Shown here: positions 18,143 to 28,298 of the stretch, in pieces
How the letters are laid out: every line of letters begins with the position of its first letter
How positions within the stretch are numbered: position 1 is the first letter of the stretch
Source of the DNA: Streptomyces sp. CB02414
GTDB taxonomy: Bacteria; Actinomycetota; Actinomycetes; Streptomycetales; Streptomycetaceae
Reading direction: 5' to 3'
DNA: 64,000 nt
NCBI RefSeq assembly: GCF_001905385.1
Contig: NZ_LIPF01000002.1
Span: forward strand, 310,001-374,000
Program-made: the position numbers and the translations under genes
The notes under the pieces: model-generated
What the model was told of the DNA's origin: nothing
Databases searched by the model: none
What the model saw: only the letters and a program-made list of their open reading frames with translations

Positions 18143-19735
18143 TCAGAACTGCAGGGCCCAGGCGTCGATCCGCCCGGTGTCCCACGACGCGTTGTCGCTG
18201 ACGCGCAGCTTCCACGTGCCGTTCGCGCTCTCCGAGGAGGCGTTGACGGTGTACGTGGTGTTGATGTCGTTGGCGCTGCCGCCGGTGCCGTACGACTTGA
18301 GCGTGTACGCCGTGCCGTCCGGGGCGACCAGCTGGACCCGGAGGTCGCCGATGTAGCTGTGGACGATGTTCACGTCGACGGAGAGCGCGGAGGGGGCGTT
18401 GCCCGAGACGCCGGAGACGGTCACCGGGGACTCGACGGTGGCGTTGTCCCGGATGGTGTAGTCACCGGTGTTCTCGAAGCGGTCGCCGGGCGGGGGCGTG
18501 GTGCCGCCGTCGCCGACGTTCAGCAGCCGGTTGGGCGAGCCGCTGCCCGGGTCCGAGACGGCGCCGGTGGTGGCGGCGGACGTCAGCGCGGAGGCGACCT
18601 GGGCGGGGGTGGCCGAGGGGTTGTCGGCCAGGTGGAGGGCGGCGGCCCCGGCGACGTGCGGGCTCGCCATGGACGTACCGGAGATGGTGTTGGTGGCCGA
18701 GTCGCCGCTGTTCCAGGCCGAGGTGATGGACGAGCCGGGCGCGAACAGGTCGAGGACCGAGCCGTAGTTGGAGTAGTAGGCGCGGGCGTCGCTCGAAGTG
18801 GTGGCGCCGACCGTGATCGCCTCCGTCACCCGGGCCGGGGACTTGGTGGAGGCGTTGGTGGACTCGTTGCCGGCCGCGACGACGAAGGTGACGCCGGAGG
18901 AGATGGCGTTGCGGACGGCCGTGTCCAGGGCGCTGTCGGCGCCGCCGCCGAGGGACATGTTGGCGACGGCGGGCTTCACGGCGTTGCGGGCGACCCAGTC
19001 GATGCCGGCGACGACCTGCGCGGTGGTGCCGGAACCGGAGTTGTCGAGGACCCGGACGCCGACGATGTCGGCCTGCTTGGCGACGCCGTACGCACTGCCC
19101 GCGACGGTTCCGGCGACGTGGGTGCCGTGGCCGTGGCCGTCCTGGGCGGTGTTGTCGTTGTCGATGGCGTCGTAGCCGTAGGAGGCGCGGCCGCCGAAGT
19201 CGTTGTGGGTGATGCGGACGCCGGTGTCGATCACGTACGCCGTCACGCCCTGTCCGGCGCTGTCCGGGTAGGTGTAGGAGTCGTCCAGCGGGAGGTCCTG
19301 CTGGTCGATGCGGTCCAGACCCCAGGAGGGCGGGTTGGGCTGGGTGCCGGTGACGTGGAAGGTGCGGTTCTGGACGACGGAGGCGACGGCCGGGTCGGCG
19401 GCGAGACGTTTCGCCTCCGTCTCCGAGGCCTCGACCGCGTAGCCGTTGAGGGCCTTGGTGTAGGTGCGCTCGATGTCGGCGCCGTACTTCTTCGCGACGG
19501 CGCGGCCCTCGGCGGAGCCGGACCTCGCCTCGTCGGCCTTCAGGGTCACGATGTAGCTGCCGGCGACCGCGTTCGCCGCGCCCTGGTACTGGATGCGGCC
19601 CTCCGCCGCGGCCGGGGCGGCACCCGCGGGGAGCGCGGAGACGAGGCTCGCGGCGAGGGCCGCGGTGGCCGCGGCGCTGACGGCGGCCAGTCTTCGCCGG
19701 GTGGTGCGGTGGGGGTGGTGACGCAGCACTGCCAT
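18143..19735 (-). CDS. Secreted subtilisin-family serine protease with P domain
   Basis: A 530-residue exported protease. Twin-arginine-like basic N-terminus and signal peptide (cleavage near residue 40), an I9 inhibitor propeptide (about 58-127), the S8 catalytic domain with D170 (VIDTG), H203 (HGHGTHVAG) and S355 (GTSMASP), a short Pro/Gly linker, and a C-terminal proprotein-convertase P domain (about 420-530, ending TGRIDAWALQF). Subtilases of this layout act outside the cell in nutrient or protein turnover. The ATG at 19735 follows GAGGAGG; the longer frame lacks a ribosome site. Confidence 0.95.
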   Translation of the reverse strand: MAVLRHHPHRTTRRRLAAVSAAATAALAASLVSALPAGAAPAAAEGRIQYQGAANAVAGSYIVTLKADEARSGSAEGRAVAKKYGADIERTYTKALNGYAVEASETEAKRLAADPAVASVVQNRTFHVTGTQPNPPSWGLDRIDQQDLPLDDSYTYPDSAGQGVTAYVIDTGVRITHNDFGGRASYGYDAIDNDNTAQDGHGHGTHVAGTVAGSAYGVAKQADIVGVRVLDNSGSGTTAQVVAGIDWVARNAVKPAVANMSLGGGADSALDTAVRNAISSGVTFVVAAGNESTNASTKSPARVTEAITVGATTSSDARAYYSNYGSVLDLFAPGSSITSAWNSGDSATNTISGTSMASPHVAGAAALHLADNPSATPAQVASALTSAATTGAVSDPGSGSPNRLLNVGDGGTTPPPGDRFENTGDYTIRDNATVESPVTVSGVSGNAPSALSVDVNIVHSYIGDLRVQLVAPDGTAYTLKSYGTGGSANDINTTYTVNASSESANGTWKLRVSDNASWDTGRIDAWALQF

Positions 19736-19897
19736 GTGAGGGGTCCTCCTCGGTGGGGGTGGTGCATGGTGGGGTTCGTGCACGCCGAGCAGGCCGCCCG
19801 CAGGTCACGGACAGGACATGGATAAGTCATGCCCATGACAACGCGGGGCGGCTTTTGTGCGTCAGCCGAAAGATTGAGGCTTCCAGAGGAATTGCAC

Positions 19898-19926
19898 AAG
19901 GGCCCTGCACGGATGTGCGGGCCCTT
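19898..19926 (-). terminator. Hairpin terminator after the SDR gene
   Basis: Arms AAGGGCCC...GGGCCCTT plus an inner GCAC/GTGC pair, with one bulged T and a 4-base loop, lie about 50 bases past the SDR stop on minus. The following minus-strand sequence begins TTGTGCAATT. Confidence 0.65.
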
Positions 19927-19973
19927 GGCCGTTTGAGCGGAGCACCTCACGTCCGCTCTTGCTGACCCGCCGT

Positions 19974-20804
19974 TCAGTCCCCGAAGGCGGTGGCCCGGGT
20001 GTGCTTCTCCCACGCCTCGACGTCCTCGCGGACCTGGTCGAGGTGGCCGAGAACCGCGCTGACGCCGTCGTCGCCGAGGGGCAGGCGCAACGGGGTGCGC
20101 TCGGCCGCCAGGGCCGCGAGGACGAGGGCCGCCGCCTTGGCGGGGTCGCCCGGCTGGTTGCCGTCGCCGCCGGAGACGAGCCCGCGGGTTTCGGTCACCT
20201 TGGCGTACACGCCGCTGTCCGCGCTCATCCCGGCGCTGCCGGCCCCGAACAGCCCGGTGCGGAAGGCTCCCGGCTCGACGATCAGAACCTTGATGCCGAA
20301 CTCCCGCACCTCGTCCGCGAGCCCCTCGGACATGCCCTCCAGCGCGAACTTCGTCCCGCTGTACGCCGAGAAGCCCGCGAAGGACAGCTGCCCGCCCATG
20401 CTGCTCATCTGCACGATCGCCCCCGAGCGCCGCTCCCGCATGTGCGGCAGCACGGCCCGGGTCAGTGCGGCCGGCCCGAAGACGTGCACGTCGAACAGGG
20501 CGCGCAGTTCGTCCTCACCGGTCTCCTCGAAGGCACCGACGTGCGTGCGGCCGGCGTTGTTGACCAGGACGTCGATCCGCCCGTGCCGCGCGACCACGTC
20601 CCGCACCGCGTCACCCGCGGCGGCCGTGTCGGCGACGTCCAGGCGCAGCGCCTCCATCTGGTCGGGGTGCGCGGCCACGAGGCCGTCGAGCGCCTCGGGC
20701 CGGCGCGCCGCACCCACGACCACGTCACCGTCGGCGAGAGCCGCCTCGGCGATCGCCCTCCCGAAGCCGCTGCTGGCGCCGGTGATCAGCCACACCTTGT
20801 TCAT
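19974..20804 (-). CDS. Short-chain dehydrogenase/reductase
   Basis: A classical SDR of 276 residues: nucleotide-binding TGASSGFG (8-15), NNAG (82-85), catalytic Ser near 134-135, and Y148-x-x-x-K152. The GAARRPE segment after strand 2 suggests NADP preference. The substrate is unknown. It is divergent from a LysR-type regulator with about 110 bases between, the usual layout for a regulator and its target. ATG 20804 is preceded by GAGGGAG. A hexanucleotide repeat lies immediately upstream of that ribosome site. Confidence 0.92.
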   Translation of the reverse strand: MNKVWLITGASSGFGRAIAEAALADGDVVVGAARRPEALDGLVAAHPDQMEALRLDVADTAAAGDAVRDVVARHGRIDVLVNNAGRTHVGAFEETGEDELRALFDVHVFGPAALTRAVLPHMRERRSGAIVQMSSMGGQLSFAGFSAYSGTKFALEGMSEGLADEVREFGIKVLIVEPGAFRTGLFGAGSAGMSADSGVYAKVTETRGLVSGGDGNQPGDPAKAAALVLAALAAERTPLRLPLGDDGVSAVLGHLDQVREDVEAWEKHTRATAFGD

Positions 20805-20819
20805 GCCGACTCCCTCATG

Positions 20820-20849
20820 TCCGTGTCCGTGTCCGTGTCCGTGTCCGTG
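20820..20849. repeat. Hexanucleotide tandem repeat, five units
   Basis: Five exact copies of TCCGTG (plus strand), in the SDR 5' leader just upstream of its ribosome site and within the SDR/LysR divergent region. Such a short perfect repeat is prone to slippage and could change leader length or promoter spacing; that effect is inferred. Confidence 0.9.
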
Positions 20850-20913
20850 ACGTCAACTACCTTTGCCGACGGTTGTGTTGTAGGTCCAAGACCCGCGGTG
20901 ATAGCCAGTGGTC

Positions 20914-21840
20914 ATGACGACGACGGACGTGCACGTGCGGGAGTTGCGGTACTTCGTGGCGGTGGCCGAGGACCTGCACTTCACGCGGGCGGCCGAGCGC
21001 CTGTACGTGTCCCAGCCCGCGCTGAGCAAGCAGGTCCGGGCGCTGGAGAGGCAGTTGGGCACTGACCTGTTCCGGCGTGGGCCGCGGGGCGTGACGCTCA
21101 CCGAGGCGGGCGTGGCACTGCTGCCGCACGCCCGTCAGGTGCTCGCCGAGTGGGCCTCGGGCGCGGCTGCGCTGGACGCCGTGCTGGCCGCACGGCGCGG
21201 CACGCTGACCGTCGGCATGAGCACCAGCCCGGGGCGCGGAGGCCTGCTGCCCGCGATCCGTTCCCGCTTCACGGCCGCCCACCCGGACACGGTCGTCCGG
21301 CTGCGGCAGATGAGCTGGGAGGACCCGACGGCGGGGCTGGCCGACGGCACCTCCGACCTCGCCTACGTGTGGCTCCCGCTGCCCGGGGCCGACCGCTACG
21401 CGTGGACCGTGGTCGCCGAGGAGCCCCGCCTGGTCGCCCTCCCCGACACCCACCCCCTGACCGCGCGCCCGGAGGTCGACTTCGCCGACCTGGCCGACGA
21501 ACCGTTCCTCGCCCTGCCGCCGGAGGCGGGCGTCCTGCGCGACTTCTGGCTGGCGCTGGACGAACGGCGCGCACTGGGCGGCCCCGCGGCGGGCCCACCG
21601 CGCGTCGGCGCGGAGATCGCCGGTACGGAGGAGACGTACGAGGCCCTCGTCGCCGGCCTCGGCATCTGCTTCGTGGCCACGGGCAACGCCCCGCTGATCA
21701 CCCTGGGCGGCGTGACCACCCGTCCGGTCCGCGGTCTGAGCCCCAGCCGCTACGCCCTGGCCTGGCGCCGGCAGGACGAGGGGCGGGCTCTGGTGCGGGG
21801 GTATGCGGAGGCGTGCCGACGGGTGGTGGAGCAAGGGTGA
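20914..21840 (+). CDS. LysR-type transcriptional regulator
   Basis: About 308 residues: N-terminal winged HTH (about 5-65, YFVAVAEDLHFTRAAERLYV and QPALSKQVRALERQLGTDLF) and a periplasmic-binding-protein-like effector domain. The GTG at 20908 is an alternative in-frame start; neither has a good ribosome site. The neighbouring divergent SDR is its probable target. The effector is unknown. Confidence 0.9.
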   Translation: MTTTDVHVRELRYFVAVAEDLHFTRAAERLYVSQPALSKQVRALERQLGTDLFRRGPRGVTLTEAGVALLPHARQVLAEWASGAAALDAVLAARRGTLTVGMSTSPGRGGLLPAIRSRFTAAHPDTVVRLRQMSWEDPTAGLADGTSDLAYVWLPLPGADRYAWTVVAEEPRLVALPDTHPLTARPEVDFADLADEPFLALPPEAGVLRDFWLALDERRALGGPAAGPPRVGAEIAGTEETYEALVAGLGICFVATGNAPLITLGGVTTRPVRGLSPSRYALAWRRQDEGRALVRGYAEACRRVVEQG

Positions 21841-21861
21841 AGCGGGAAACGCCGCCCCCGC

Positions 21862-22437
21862 TCAACCGCTGCGCACATGCGCCCGTACCCCTTGCAGCCC
21901 GAACAGGACGAGCAGTTCGACCGCACCGCCGTCGGCGCTGCCCAGCCAGTGCGGCAGGGAGGTGTCGAACTCGGCCGCCTCACCGGGCGACAGGGTCAGG
22001 TCGCGCTCCCCGACCAGCAACCGCAGCCGGCCGCTGAGCACGTAGAGCCATTCGAAGCCCTCGTGGGTCTGCGGGGTCGGTTCGAGCGGTGCCGGGCGGC
22101 TCGGAATCATCATTTTGAAGGCCTGCGTGCCGCCCGGCCGTCGGGACAACGGCACGAAAACCATCCCGAACCGCCGGATCGGCTTCAGGTGGATCCGGGG
22201 GTCGCCCGTGCGCGGGGCGCCGACGAGGTCGTCCAGGGGGACGTCGTAGATCCTGGCTAGCGGCAGCAGCAGTTCCAGGGTCGCCCGGCGCTGTCCGCTC
22301 TCCAGCCGGGACAGGGTGCTCTCCGACACGCCGGTCGCCGCGGAGAGGTGGGCGAGGGTGATACCCCGCTCGCGGCGCAGGGCGCGCAGGCGCGGGCCCA
22401 CGGCATCGAGTACGTCGTCCGTTCCGGCGTCACCCAT
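21862..22437 (-). CDS. XRE-family regulator with cupin domain
   Basis: A 191-residue regulator: HTH_3 (about 10-65, LRALRRERGITLAHLSAATG and STLSRLESGQR), then a C-terminal cupin (about 105-185, THEGFEWLYVLSGRLRLLVG and LPHWLGS). This architecture typifies regulators that sense small ligands or control stress and amine metabolism. ATG 22437 gives a normal N-terminus; the open frame continues upstream but overlaps the divergent PIN remnant. Its tail is only 21 bases from the LysR gene's end, in convergent orientation. Confidence 0.88.
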   Translation of the reverse strand: MGDAGTDDVLDAVGPRLRALRRERGITLAHLSAATGVSESTLSRLESGQRRATLELLLPLARIYDVPLDDLVGAPRTGDPRIHLKPIRRFGMVFVPLSRRPGGTQAFKMMIPSRPAPLEPTPQTHEGFEWLYVLSGRLRLLVGERDLTLSPGEAAEFDTSLPHWLGSADGGAVELLVLFGLQGVRAHVRSG

Positions 22438-22474
22438 GGGGCCAGCTTGCCACCACGGCAAGTTCGCGTGCCGG

Positions 22475-22837
22475 GTGTCGCTGCTGCTGCGCGACGATCG
22501 CCCGATGATCACCCGGATCGAGGCCGCTCGACGCGTGGGCGTGCCCGTCCTCGTGTCAGCGCTGACGGTGGTGGAGGCCGTCTACGGCAAGATGGACAGC
22601 GCTCGGCTGCACTGGCTTCTCTCCCGGCTTCAGGTCCAGGACGTCACCCGGGCAGACAGCATCACCGCGGTGCAGCTGCTGAGCGACGCCGGCGGCCTGC
22701 ACGGCCACAAGTACGCCATCGACGCCCTCGTCGCCGCGATGGCGCTCCGCTCCCCGGCGCCCGCGCTGGTGCTGACCTCGGACCGCGACGACTGGTCGAG
22801 ACTGTGCGGCGACCGCGTACAGATCAAGGACGTCTGA
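22475..22837 (+). pseudogene. N-terminally truncated PIN-domain protein
   Basis: From GTG 22475 (or ATG 22505) the frame encodes 120 (110) residues matching the PIN nuclease fold from its second helix on: VLVSALTVVEAVYG with the conserved Glu, DSITAVQLLSDAG, HKYAIDALVAAMAL with the conserved Asp, and VLTSDRDDW. The first strand, which normally carries the nucleophile-coordinating Asp (xxDxS), is missing; upstream in-frame sequence does not supply it. There is no antitoxin gene beside it; the neighbouring divergent XRE gene is a cupin regulator. I call it a decayed toxin-like gene. A start in another frame or a sequencing frameshift would be the alternative. Confidence 0.6.
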
Positions 22838-22910
22838 CCTCGTCGTTCGCTCAGAGCTCACGAGCGAGCTGTCGACCGGGATCGCCTGCACCGCATCCCC
22901 GGAAAAACCA

Positions 22911-22938
22911 AGGGTCCGACCCCGAAGAGTCGGACCCT
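22911..22938 (-). terminator. Intrinsic terminator after ychF
   Basis: A perfect 10-bp stem (22911-22920 with 22929-22938) and 8-base loop. On minus it is followed by TTGGTTTTTCC, a U-rich tail, so it terminates ychF; the convergent PIN remnant also ends into it. Confidence 0.85.
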
Positions 22939-22986
22939 CTCTGACCTGCATGTGTGCCAGATCAGCGAAGTGCTGTCATGTCACGG

Positions 22987-24075
<1,089 letters not shown>

Positions 24076-24234
24076 GTTGCGACTTCCCGTACGTGAGGAT
24101 GCGGAGGGGGCGGGCCAGGCGGGCCGATCCACCAGTCTACGGGGTGGCCGGTACGGCCGGTGCGCCCTGTCGAACGCTTGGCCAAGCTCTCCCCCACGGC
24201 GTGTCTGTCGGCCTATTCGGCACATAAACCGACC

Positions 24235-24240
24235 TAAGTT
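24235..24240 (+). promoter_or_regulatory. -10 hexamer for a probable leaderless mRNA
   Basis: TAAGTT ends 6 bases before the GTG start at 24247, placing the expected transcription start at or next to the first codon. No Shine-Dalgarno sequence is visible. The -35 is not recognisable. Confidence 0.4.
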
Positions 24241-24246
24241 GGTCCA

Positions 24247-24879
24247 GTGGAGCAACACAGGACGCGACCTGCGCAGTACGGACCGCGACGGGGCCGGGCG
24301 CCGCTGCCCCCGCAGGGGCGGGGACCGGCGGGCGGCGGACCGGCGGGCGGCGGGGTGCGCAGGCAGGCCTCCGCGCGTCCGGTCCCGGCACGTCCCGTGC
24401 CGGGACGTGGGCCGGTGGCGCGGCCCGCACCGAGGCCCGGTCCGCCGGTGGCGCGGGCGGTGCGGGCCCTGCGCCGGATGCCCAATCCGCGGCTGACCGG
24501 GCTGGGCAGCGGACTGTTCTGCGCGGCGGTGATGCTGGTGCTCGGGTTCCTCGACCAGGCTCTGTTCGGTGCGTCGCTGACGGTGTACGGCGTGCTGTTC
24601 CTGCCGGTGTGCCTGCTCACCGCGCTCTGGGTGCGGCGGGGGGACCTGCTCACCGCGCCCGTCGTGGTCCCGATCGCCTTCGCCGTGGGGCTGGTGGCCG
24701 TCGCCGAGAGCGGCACGGGGGTGGGCGGGCGCCTGACGGGGCTGGTGACCGCCCTGGCCACCGAGGCCGGCTGGCTGTACGGCGGGACCCTGGTCGCCGG
24801 GTCGACGGTGCTGGTACGCCGGGTGCGGATGCTGCGGCGGCGTCGGGCCGCCGCCGCCCGGGGTCGTACCCCCGCGTGA
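24247..24879 (+). CDS. DUF6542 membrane protein
   Basis: A 210-residue actinobacterial protein. Residues 1-75 are Arg/Pro/Gly-rich and cytoplasmic; four hydrophobic segments follow (about 88-200: [67 protein letters not shown]), matching the DUF6542 domain. It ends in a basic tail. GTG start without a ribosome site but with a suitably placed -10 hexamer, suggesting leaderless translation. Function unknown. It is divergent from ychF and converges with ppgK, 30 bases away. Confidence 0.85.
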   Translation: MEQHRTRPAQYGPRRGRAPLPPQGRGPAGGGPAGGGVRRQASARPVPARPVPGRGPVARPAPRPGPPVARAVRALRRMPNPRLTGLGSGLFCAAVMLVLGFLDQALFGASLTVYGVLFLPVCLLTALWVRRGDLLTAPVVVPIAFAVGLVAVAESGTGVGGRLTGLVTALATEAGWLYGGTLVAGSTVLVRRVRMLRRRRAAAARGRTPA

Positions 24880-24909
24880 GGGCCGCGCTACGGCGCCGGG
24901 TCGGTCGGC

Positions 24910-25674
24910 TCAGCCCGCGGCGGGACGGCCGGCTCTCTCCGCGGCGCGCATCGCCGCACCCACGATCCCCGCGTTGTTCTGCAGCTCGGCGGGGACGATC
25001 TCCGCACGGATGCCCTCGATGTGGTCCAGGAACTTGTGGGCCTTGCGGCTCACCCCGCCGCCGATGATGAAGAGCCGCGGTGAGAACAGCATCTCGACGT
25101 GTGCGAGGTACTTCTGCACGCGGTGCGCCCACTGCTCCCAGGACAGGTCGTGGTCCTCCTTGACCTTGCTGGAGGCGCGCTTCTCCGCGTCGTGGCCGTC
25201 CAGCTCCAGGTGGCCCAGCTCGCTGTTGGGGACGAGGACGCCGTCGGTGAAGACGGCGCTGCCGATACCGGTGCCGAAGGTGAGCAGGACGACGGTGCCC
25301 TCGCGGCCGCGGCCGGCGCCGAAGTGCATCTCGGCGACGCCCGCGGCGTCCGCGTCGTTGACCACCGTCACGTCGAGCCCGCCCAGCCGCTCGCCGAACA
25401 GGGCCCGCGCGTCGGTGTCCACCCAGCTCTTGTCGACGTTGGCCGCGGTGCGGACCGTGGCACCGTCCGTCACCACGCCCGGGAAGGTCAGCCCCACCGG
25501 CCCGGTCCAGCCGAAGTGCTCGACGACCTGCCTGACGCCGTCGGCCACGCCGTCGGGGGTCGCCGGGTGCGGGGTCAGTACCTTGCAGCGCTCCTGGGCC
25601 AGGTCGCCCCTGTCGAGGTCCACAGGGGCGCCCTTGATCCCGGATCCGCCGATGTCCACGCCGAAGATCTGCAT
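24910..25674 (-). CDS. ppgK: Polyphosphate glucokinase (ROK family)
   Basis: A 254-residue ROK kinase phosphorylating glucose to glucose-6-phosphate with polyphosphate (or ATP) as donor. DIGGSGIKG (7-15) is the phosphate-binding loop, VVNDADAAG and TFGTGIGSA the catalytic and adenosine motifs, and [10 protein letters not shown] the ROK glucose-binding segment. The [20 protein letters not shown] insert resembles actinobacterial PPGK. ATG 25674. It follows ispH by 29 bases on the same strand, so the two are probably cotranscribed. Confidence 0.93.
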   Translation of the reverse strand: MQIFGVDIGGSGIKGAPVDLDRGDLAQERCKVLTPHPATPDGVADGVRQVVEHFGWTGPVGLTFPGVVTDGATVRTAANVDKSWVDTDARALFGERLGGLDVTVVNDADAAGVAEMHFGAGRGREGTVVLLTFGTGIGSAVFTDGVLVPNSELGHLELDGHDAEKRASSKVKEDHDLSWEQWAHRVQKYLAHVEMLFSPRLFIIGGGVSRKAHKFLDHIEGIRAEIVPAELQNNAGIVGAAMRAAERAGRPAAG

Positions 25675-25703
25675 GGCACCACGTTACGGCCTGCGACTGA
25701 CAG

Positions 25704-26711
25704 TCACGCCCCGGCCGTACCGGAGCCGCCCCGCTCCGCCACCAGGGACGCGGCCTCCTCGCGGAGGTCCCGGCGGAGCTCCTTGGGCAGCGAGAAGATG
25801 ATCGACTCCTCGGCGGCCTTGACGATCTCCACGTCCGCGAAGCCGCGCTGCGACAGCCACTCCAGGACCTGCTCGACCAGCACGTCCGGGACGGAGGCGC
25901 CGGAGGTGACGCCGACCGTGGTCACGCCCTCCAGCCAGGCCTCGTCGATCTCGTCGGCGAAGTCCACCAGGTACGCCGCGCGGGAGCCGGCCTGCTTGGC
26001 GACCTCGACCAGGCGCTTGGAGTTCGAGGAGTTGCGGGAGCCGACGACGATCACCAGGTCGGCCTCGGCGCCCATCTGCTTGACCGCGAGCTGGCGGTTC
26101 TGCGTGGCGTAGCAGATGTCGTCGCTCGGCGGGGAGATGAGCTGCGGGAACTTGTCCTTGAGGGCGTCGACGGTCTCCATGGTCTCGTCGACGGAGAGGG
26201 TGGTCTGGGAGAGCCAGACGACCTTGGACGGGTCGCGGACCTCGACCTTCGCCACGTCCTCGGGGCCGTCGACGAGCTGGATGTGGTCGGGGGCCTCACC
26301 GGAGGTGCCGATCACCTCCTCGTGGCCCTCGTGGCCGATCAGGAGGATGTCGTAGTCGTCGTTGGCGAAGCGGACGGCTTCCTTGTGCACCTTGGTGACG
26401 AGCGGGCAGGTGGCGTCGATGGTGGCGAGCTTGCCGCGCTCGGCCTCTTCGTGGACGACGGGGGCCACGCCGTGCGCGGAGAACATGACGATGTTGCCCG
26501 GGGGGACCTCCTCCGTCTGCTCGACGAAGATGGCGCCCTTCTTCTCCAGGGTCTGGACGACGTACTTGTTGTGGACGATTTCGTGGCGGACGTACACCGG
26601 AGCCCCGTACTGCTCCAGGGCTTTCTCGACGGCGATCACGGCGCGGTCCACACCCGCGCAGTAACCACGGGGGGCGGCGAGCAGGACACGGCGGCCAGGC
26701 GAAGCAGTCAT
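25704..26711 (-). CDS. ispH: 4-hydroxy-3-methylbut-2-enyl diphosphate reductase (LytB)
   Basis: The last enzyme of the MEP isoprenoid pathway, making IPP and DMAPP from HMBPP with a [4Fe-4S] cluster. The three cluster cysteines are C18 (PRGYCAG), C102 (DATCPLV) and C200 (ICYATQNRQ); the SRNSSNS diphosphate-binding motif is also present. 335 residues. The ATG at 26711 (family start [12 protein letters not shown]) has no ribosome site, but TACGAT lies 7 bases upstream, so the mRNA is probably leaderless; the in-frame ATG at 26720 lacks any such support. Upstream of ppgK. Confidence 0.95.
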   Translation of the reverse strand: MTASPGRRVLLAAPRGYCAGVDRAVIAVEKALEQYGAPVYVRHEIVHNKYVVQTLEKKGAIFVEQTEEVPPGNIVMFSAHGVAPVVHEEAERGKLATIDATCPLVTKVHKEAVRFANDDYDILLIGHEGHEEVIGTSGEAPDHIQLVDGPEDVAKVEVRDPSKVVWLSQTTLSVDETMETVDALKDKFPQLISPPSDDICYATQNRQLAVKQMGAEADLVIVVGSRNSSNSKRLVEVAKQAGSRAAYLVDFADEIDEAWLEGVTTVGVTSGASVPDVLVEQVLEWLSQRGFADVEIVKAAEESIIFSLPKELRRDLREEAASLVAERGGSGTAGA

Positions 26712-26718
26712 GGCACCC

Positions 26719-26724
26719 ATCGTA
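26719..26724 (-). promoter_or_regulatory. -10 hexamer for leaderless ispH mRNA
   Basis: TACGAT (minus strand) ends 7 bases before the ispH ATG, the geometry for transcription starting at the initiation codon. No Shine-Dalgarno sequence is present. Confidence 0.45.
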
Positions 26725-26848
26725 AGGCCGCGTTCGGCGGGTCAGAGATCGCGTGGGTGCGGGTTCGCCGGAGAGACTGACGGGGACGTGGACGGGAACG
26801 TTCCGGTGCGGAGTCCGGGGCGGAGTCCGAGGCGCTGGCGGAGGCACG

Positions 26849-28252
26849 ATGTCCGAGACCGGTACGGCGGCCCAGGGGCCCGGTGGCGAACACCACGGGC
26901 GCCGGGAGCACCAACAGGAACAGCGGCTGCAGCGCAGCCTGGGCTTCAGGGACCTGGTCGTCTACGGGCTGCTCTTCATCGCGCCCATGGCCCCGGTGGG
27001 CGTCTTCGGCACCCTGGACGCCAAGTCGCACGGCGCGGTGGCGCTCGTCTACGTCGTCGCCACGATCGCGATGGCGTTCACCGCGTTCAGCTACGCCCAG
27101 ATGGTGCGGGTGGTCCCCCAGGCGGGGTCGGTGTTCGCGTACGCGCGCGTGGGGCTCGGCAACGGGGCCGGGTTCGTCGCCGGCTGGATGGCGATGCTGG
27201 ACTACGTCCTCATCCCGGCCGTGGCCTACCTCTTCTCCGGCATCGCGATGGAGGCGCTGGTCCCCGAGGTGTCGCGGTGGGTGTGGACGGCGCTCGCGGT
27301 GGTCGTCACCACCCTGCTGAACCTGTGGGGGGTCCGCGCGGCGGCGCGGGTGGGCTTCCTGGTGCTCGCCATGGAGATCGTGGTCCTCGTCGTCTTCGTG
27401 GTGGCGGCGATCGTGGTCCTCGCGCGGGACGGGGCGGCGCGCGACTGGCTGTCGCCGCTGTCCGGGGACGGCACGCAGGGGGCGTTCGCGCTGTCGGCGG
27501 TGGTCGGCGCGGTGTCGGTGGCGGTGCTGTCGTACCTGGGCTTCGACGCGATCGCGACCTTCGCGGAGGAGGTCACCGGCGGCTCGGCGAAGGTCGCGCG
27601 GGCGCTGCTGTTCTGCCTGGCGCTGGCGGGCGTGCTCTTCGTGGCGCAGACGTATCTGGTGGCGCTGCTGGAGCCGGTGTCGTCGGCGCAGCTGGCGGCG
27701 GAGCCGGAGCGGCAGGGTTCGGCGTTCTACGACGCCGTGGACGCGTCGGTCGGGACGTGGCTGCACGACCTGGTGGCGGTGAGCAAGGCGATCGGCGCGG
27801 CGTTCGCGGCGCTGGCCGGGCAGGCGGCCGCCGGGCGGCTCCTGTTCGCGATGGGCCGTGACCGGCGGCTGCCGGGGGTGCTGGCGCGGACGGATTCCGG
27901 AGTGCCGCGCGTGGCGCTGCTGGTCTCCGCGGTGGTCACGATGGTGGCGGCGGTGTGGGCGGCCCGCAGGGACGACGGCCTCGACCACTTGGTCTCGGTG
28001 GTCGATGTCGGCGCGCTGACCGCGTTCACGCTGCTCCACGCGAGCGTGGTGGGCTGGTTCGTGTTCCGTCGCGGCGGGGGCCCGGTGAGCTGGTGGCGCC
28101 ACGCACTGGTGCCCGTGCTCGGCGCGGCGATCACCATCGCCGTGATCGTGGAGGCGTCGGGTACGGCCCAGGTGGTGGGGGCGATCTGGCTGGCGGTGGG
28201 GCTGGCGGTACTGGCGGCCCAGGCACGCGGGAGGCGAACGGCGGGGGTGTGA
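26849..28252 (+). CDS. APC-family amino acid permease
   Basis: A 467-residue secondary transporter with about 12 membrane helices. The first helix region ([20 protein letters not shown]) and the [19 protein letters not shown] segment (helix 6 and loop) are typical of the APC superfamily (amino acid/polyamine/organocation). The N-terminal 45 residues are hydrophilic (Glu/Gln/His-rich). ATG 26849 with GGAGG four bases upstream; the longer frame has no such site. Divergent from ispH. The substrate is not predictable; amino acids or amines are most likely. Confidence 0.9.
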   Translation: MSETGTAAQGPGGEHHGRREHQQEQRLQRSLGFRDLVVYGLLFIAPMAPVGVFGTLDAKSHGAVALVYVVATIAMAFTAFSYAQMVRVVPQAGSVFAYARVGLGNGAGFVAGWMAMLDYVLIPAVAYLFSGIAMEALVPEVSRWVWTALAVVVTTLLNLWGVRAAARVGFLVLAMEIVVLVVFVVAAIVVLARDGAARDWLSPLSGDGTQGAFALSAVVGAVSVAVLSYLGFDAIATFAEEVTGGSAKVARALLFCLALAGVLFVAQTYLVALLEPVSSAQLAAEPERQGSAFYDAVDASVGTWLHDLVAVSKAIGAAFAALAGQAAAGRLLFAMGRDRRLPGVLARTDSGVPRVALLVSAVVTMVAAVWAARRDDGLDHLVSVVDVGALTAFTLLHASVVGWFVFRRGGGPVSWWRHALVPVLGAAITIAVIVEASGTAQVVGAIWLAVGLAVLAAQARGRRTAGV

Positions 28253-28298
28253 GGCGGGCCGGCCGGGGTTGTCGTACCCGGCCGTTACGCTCGGGCGC

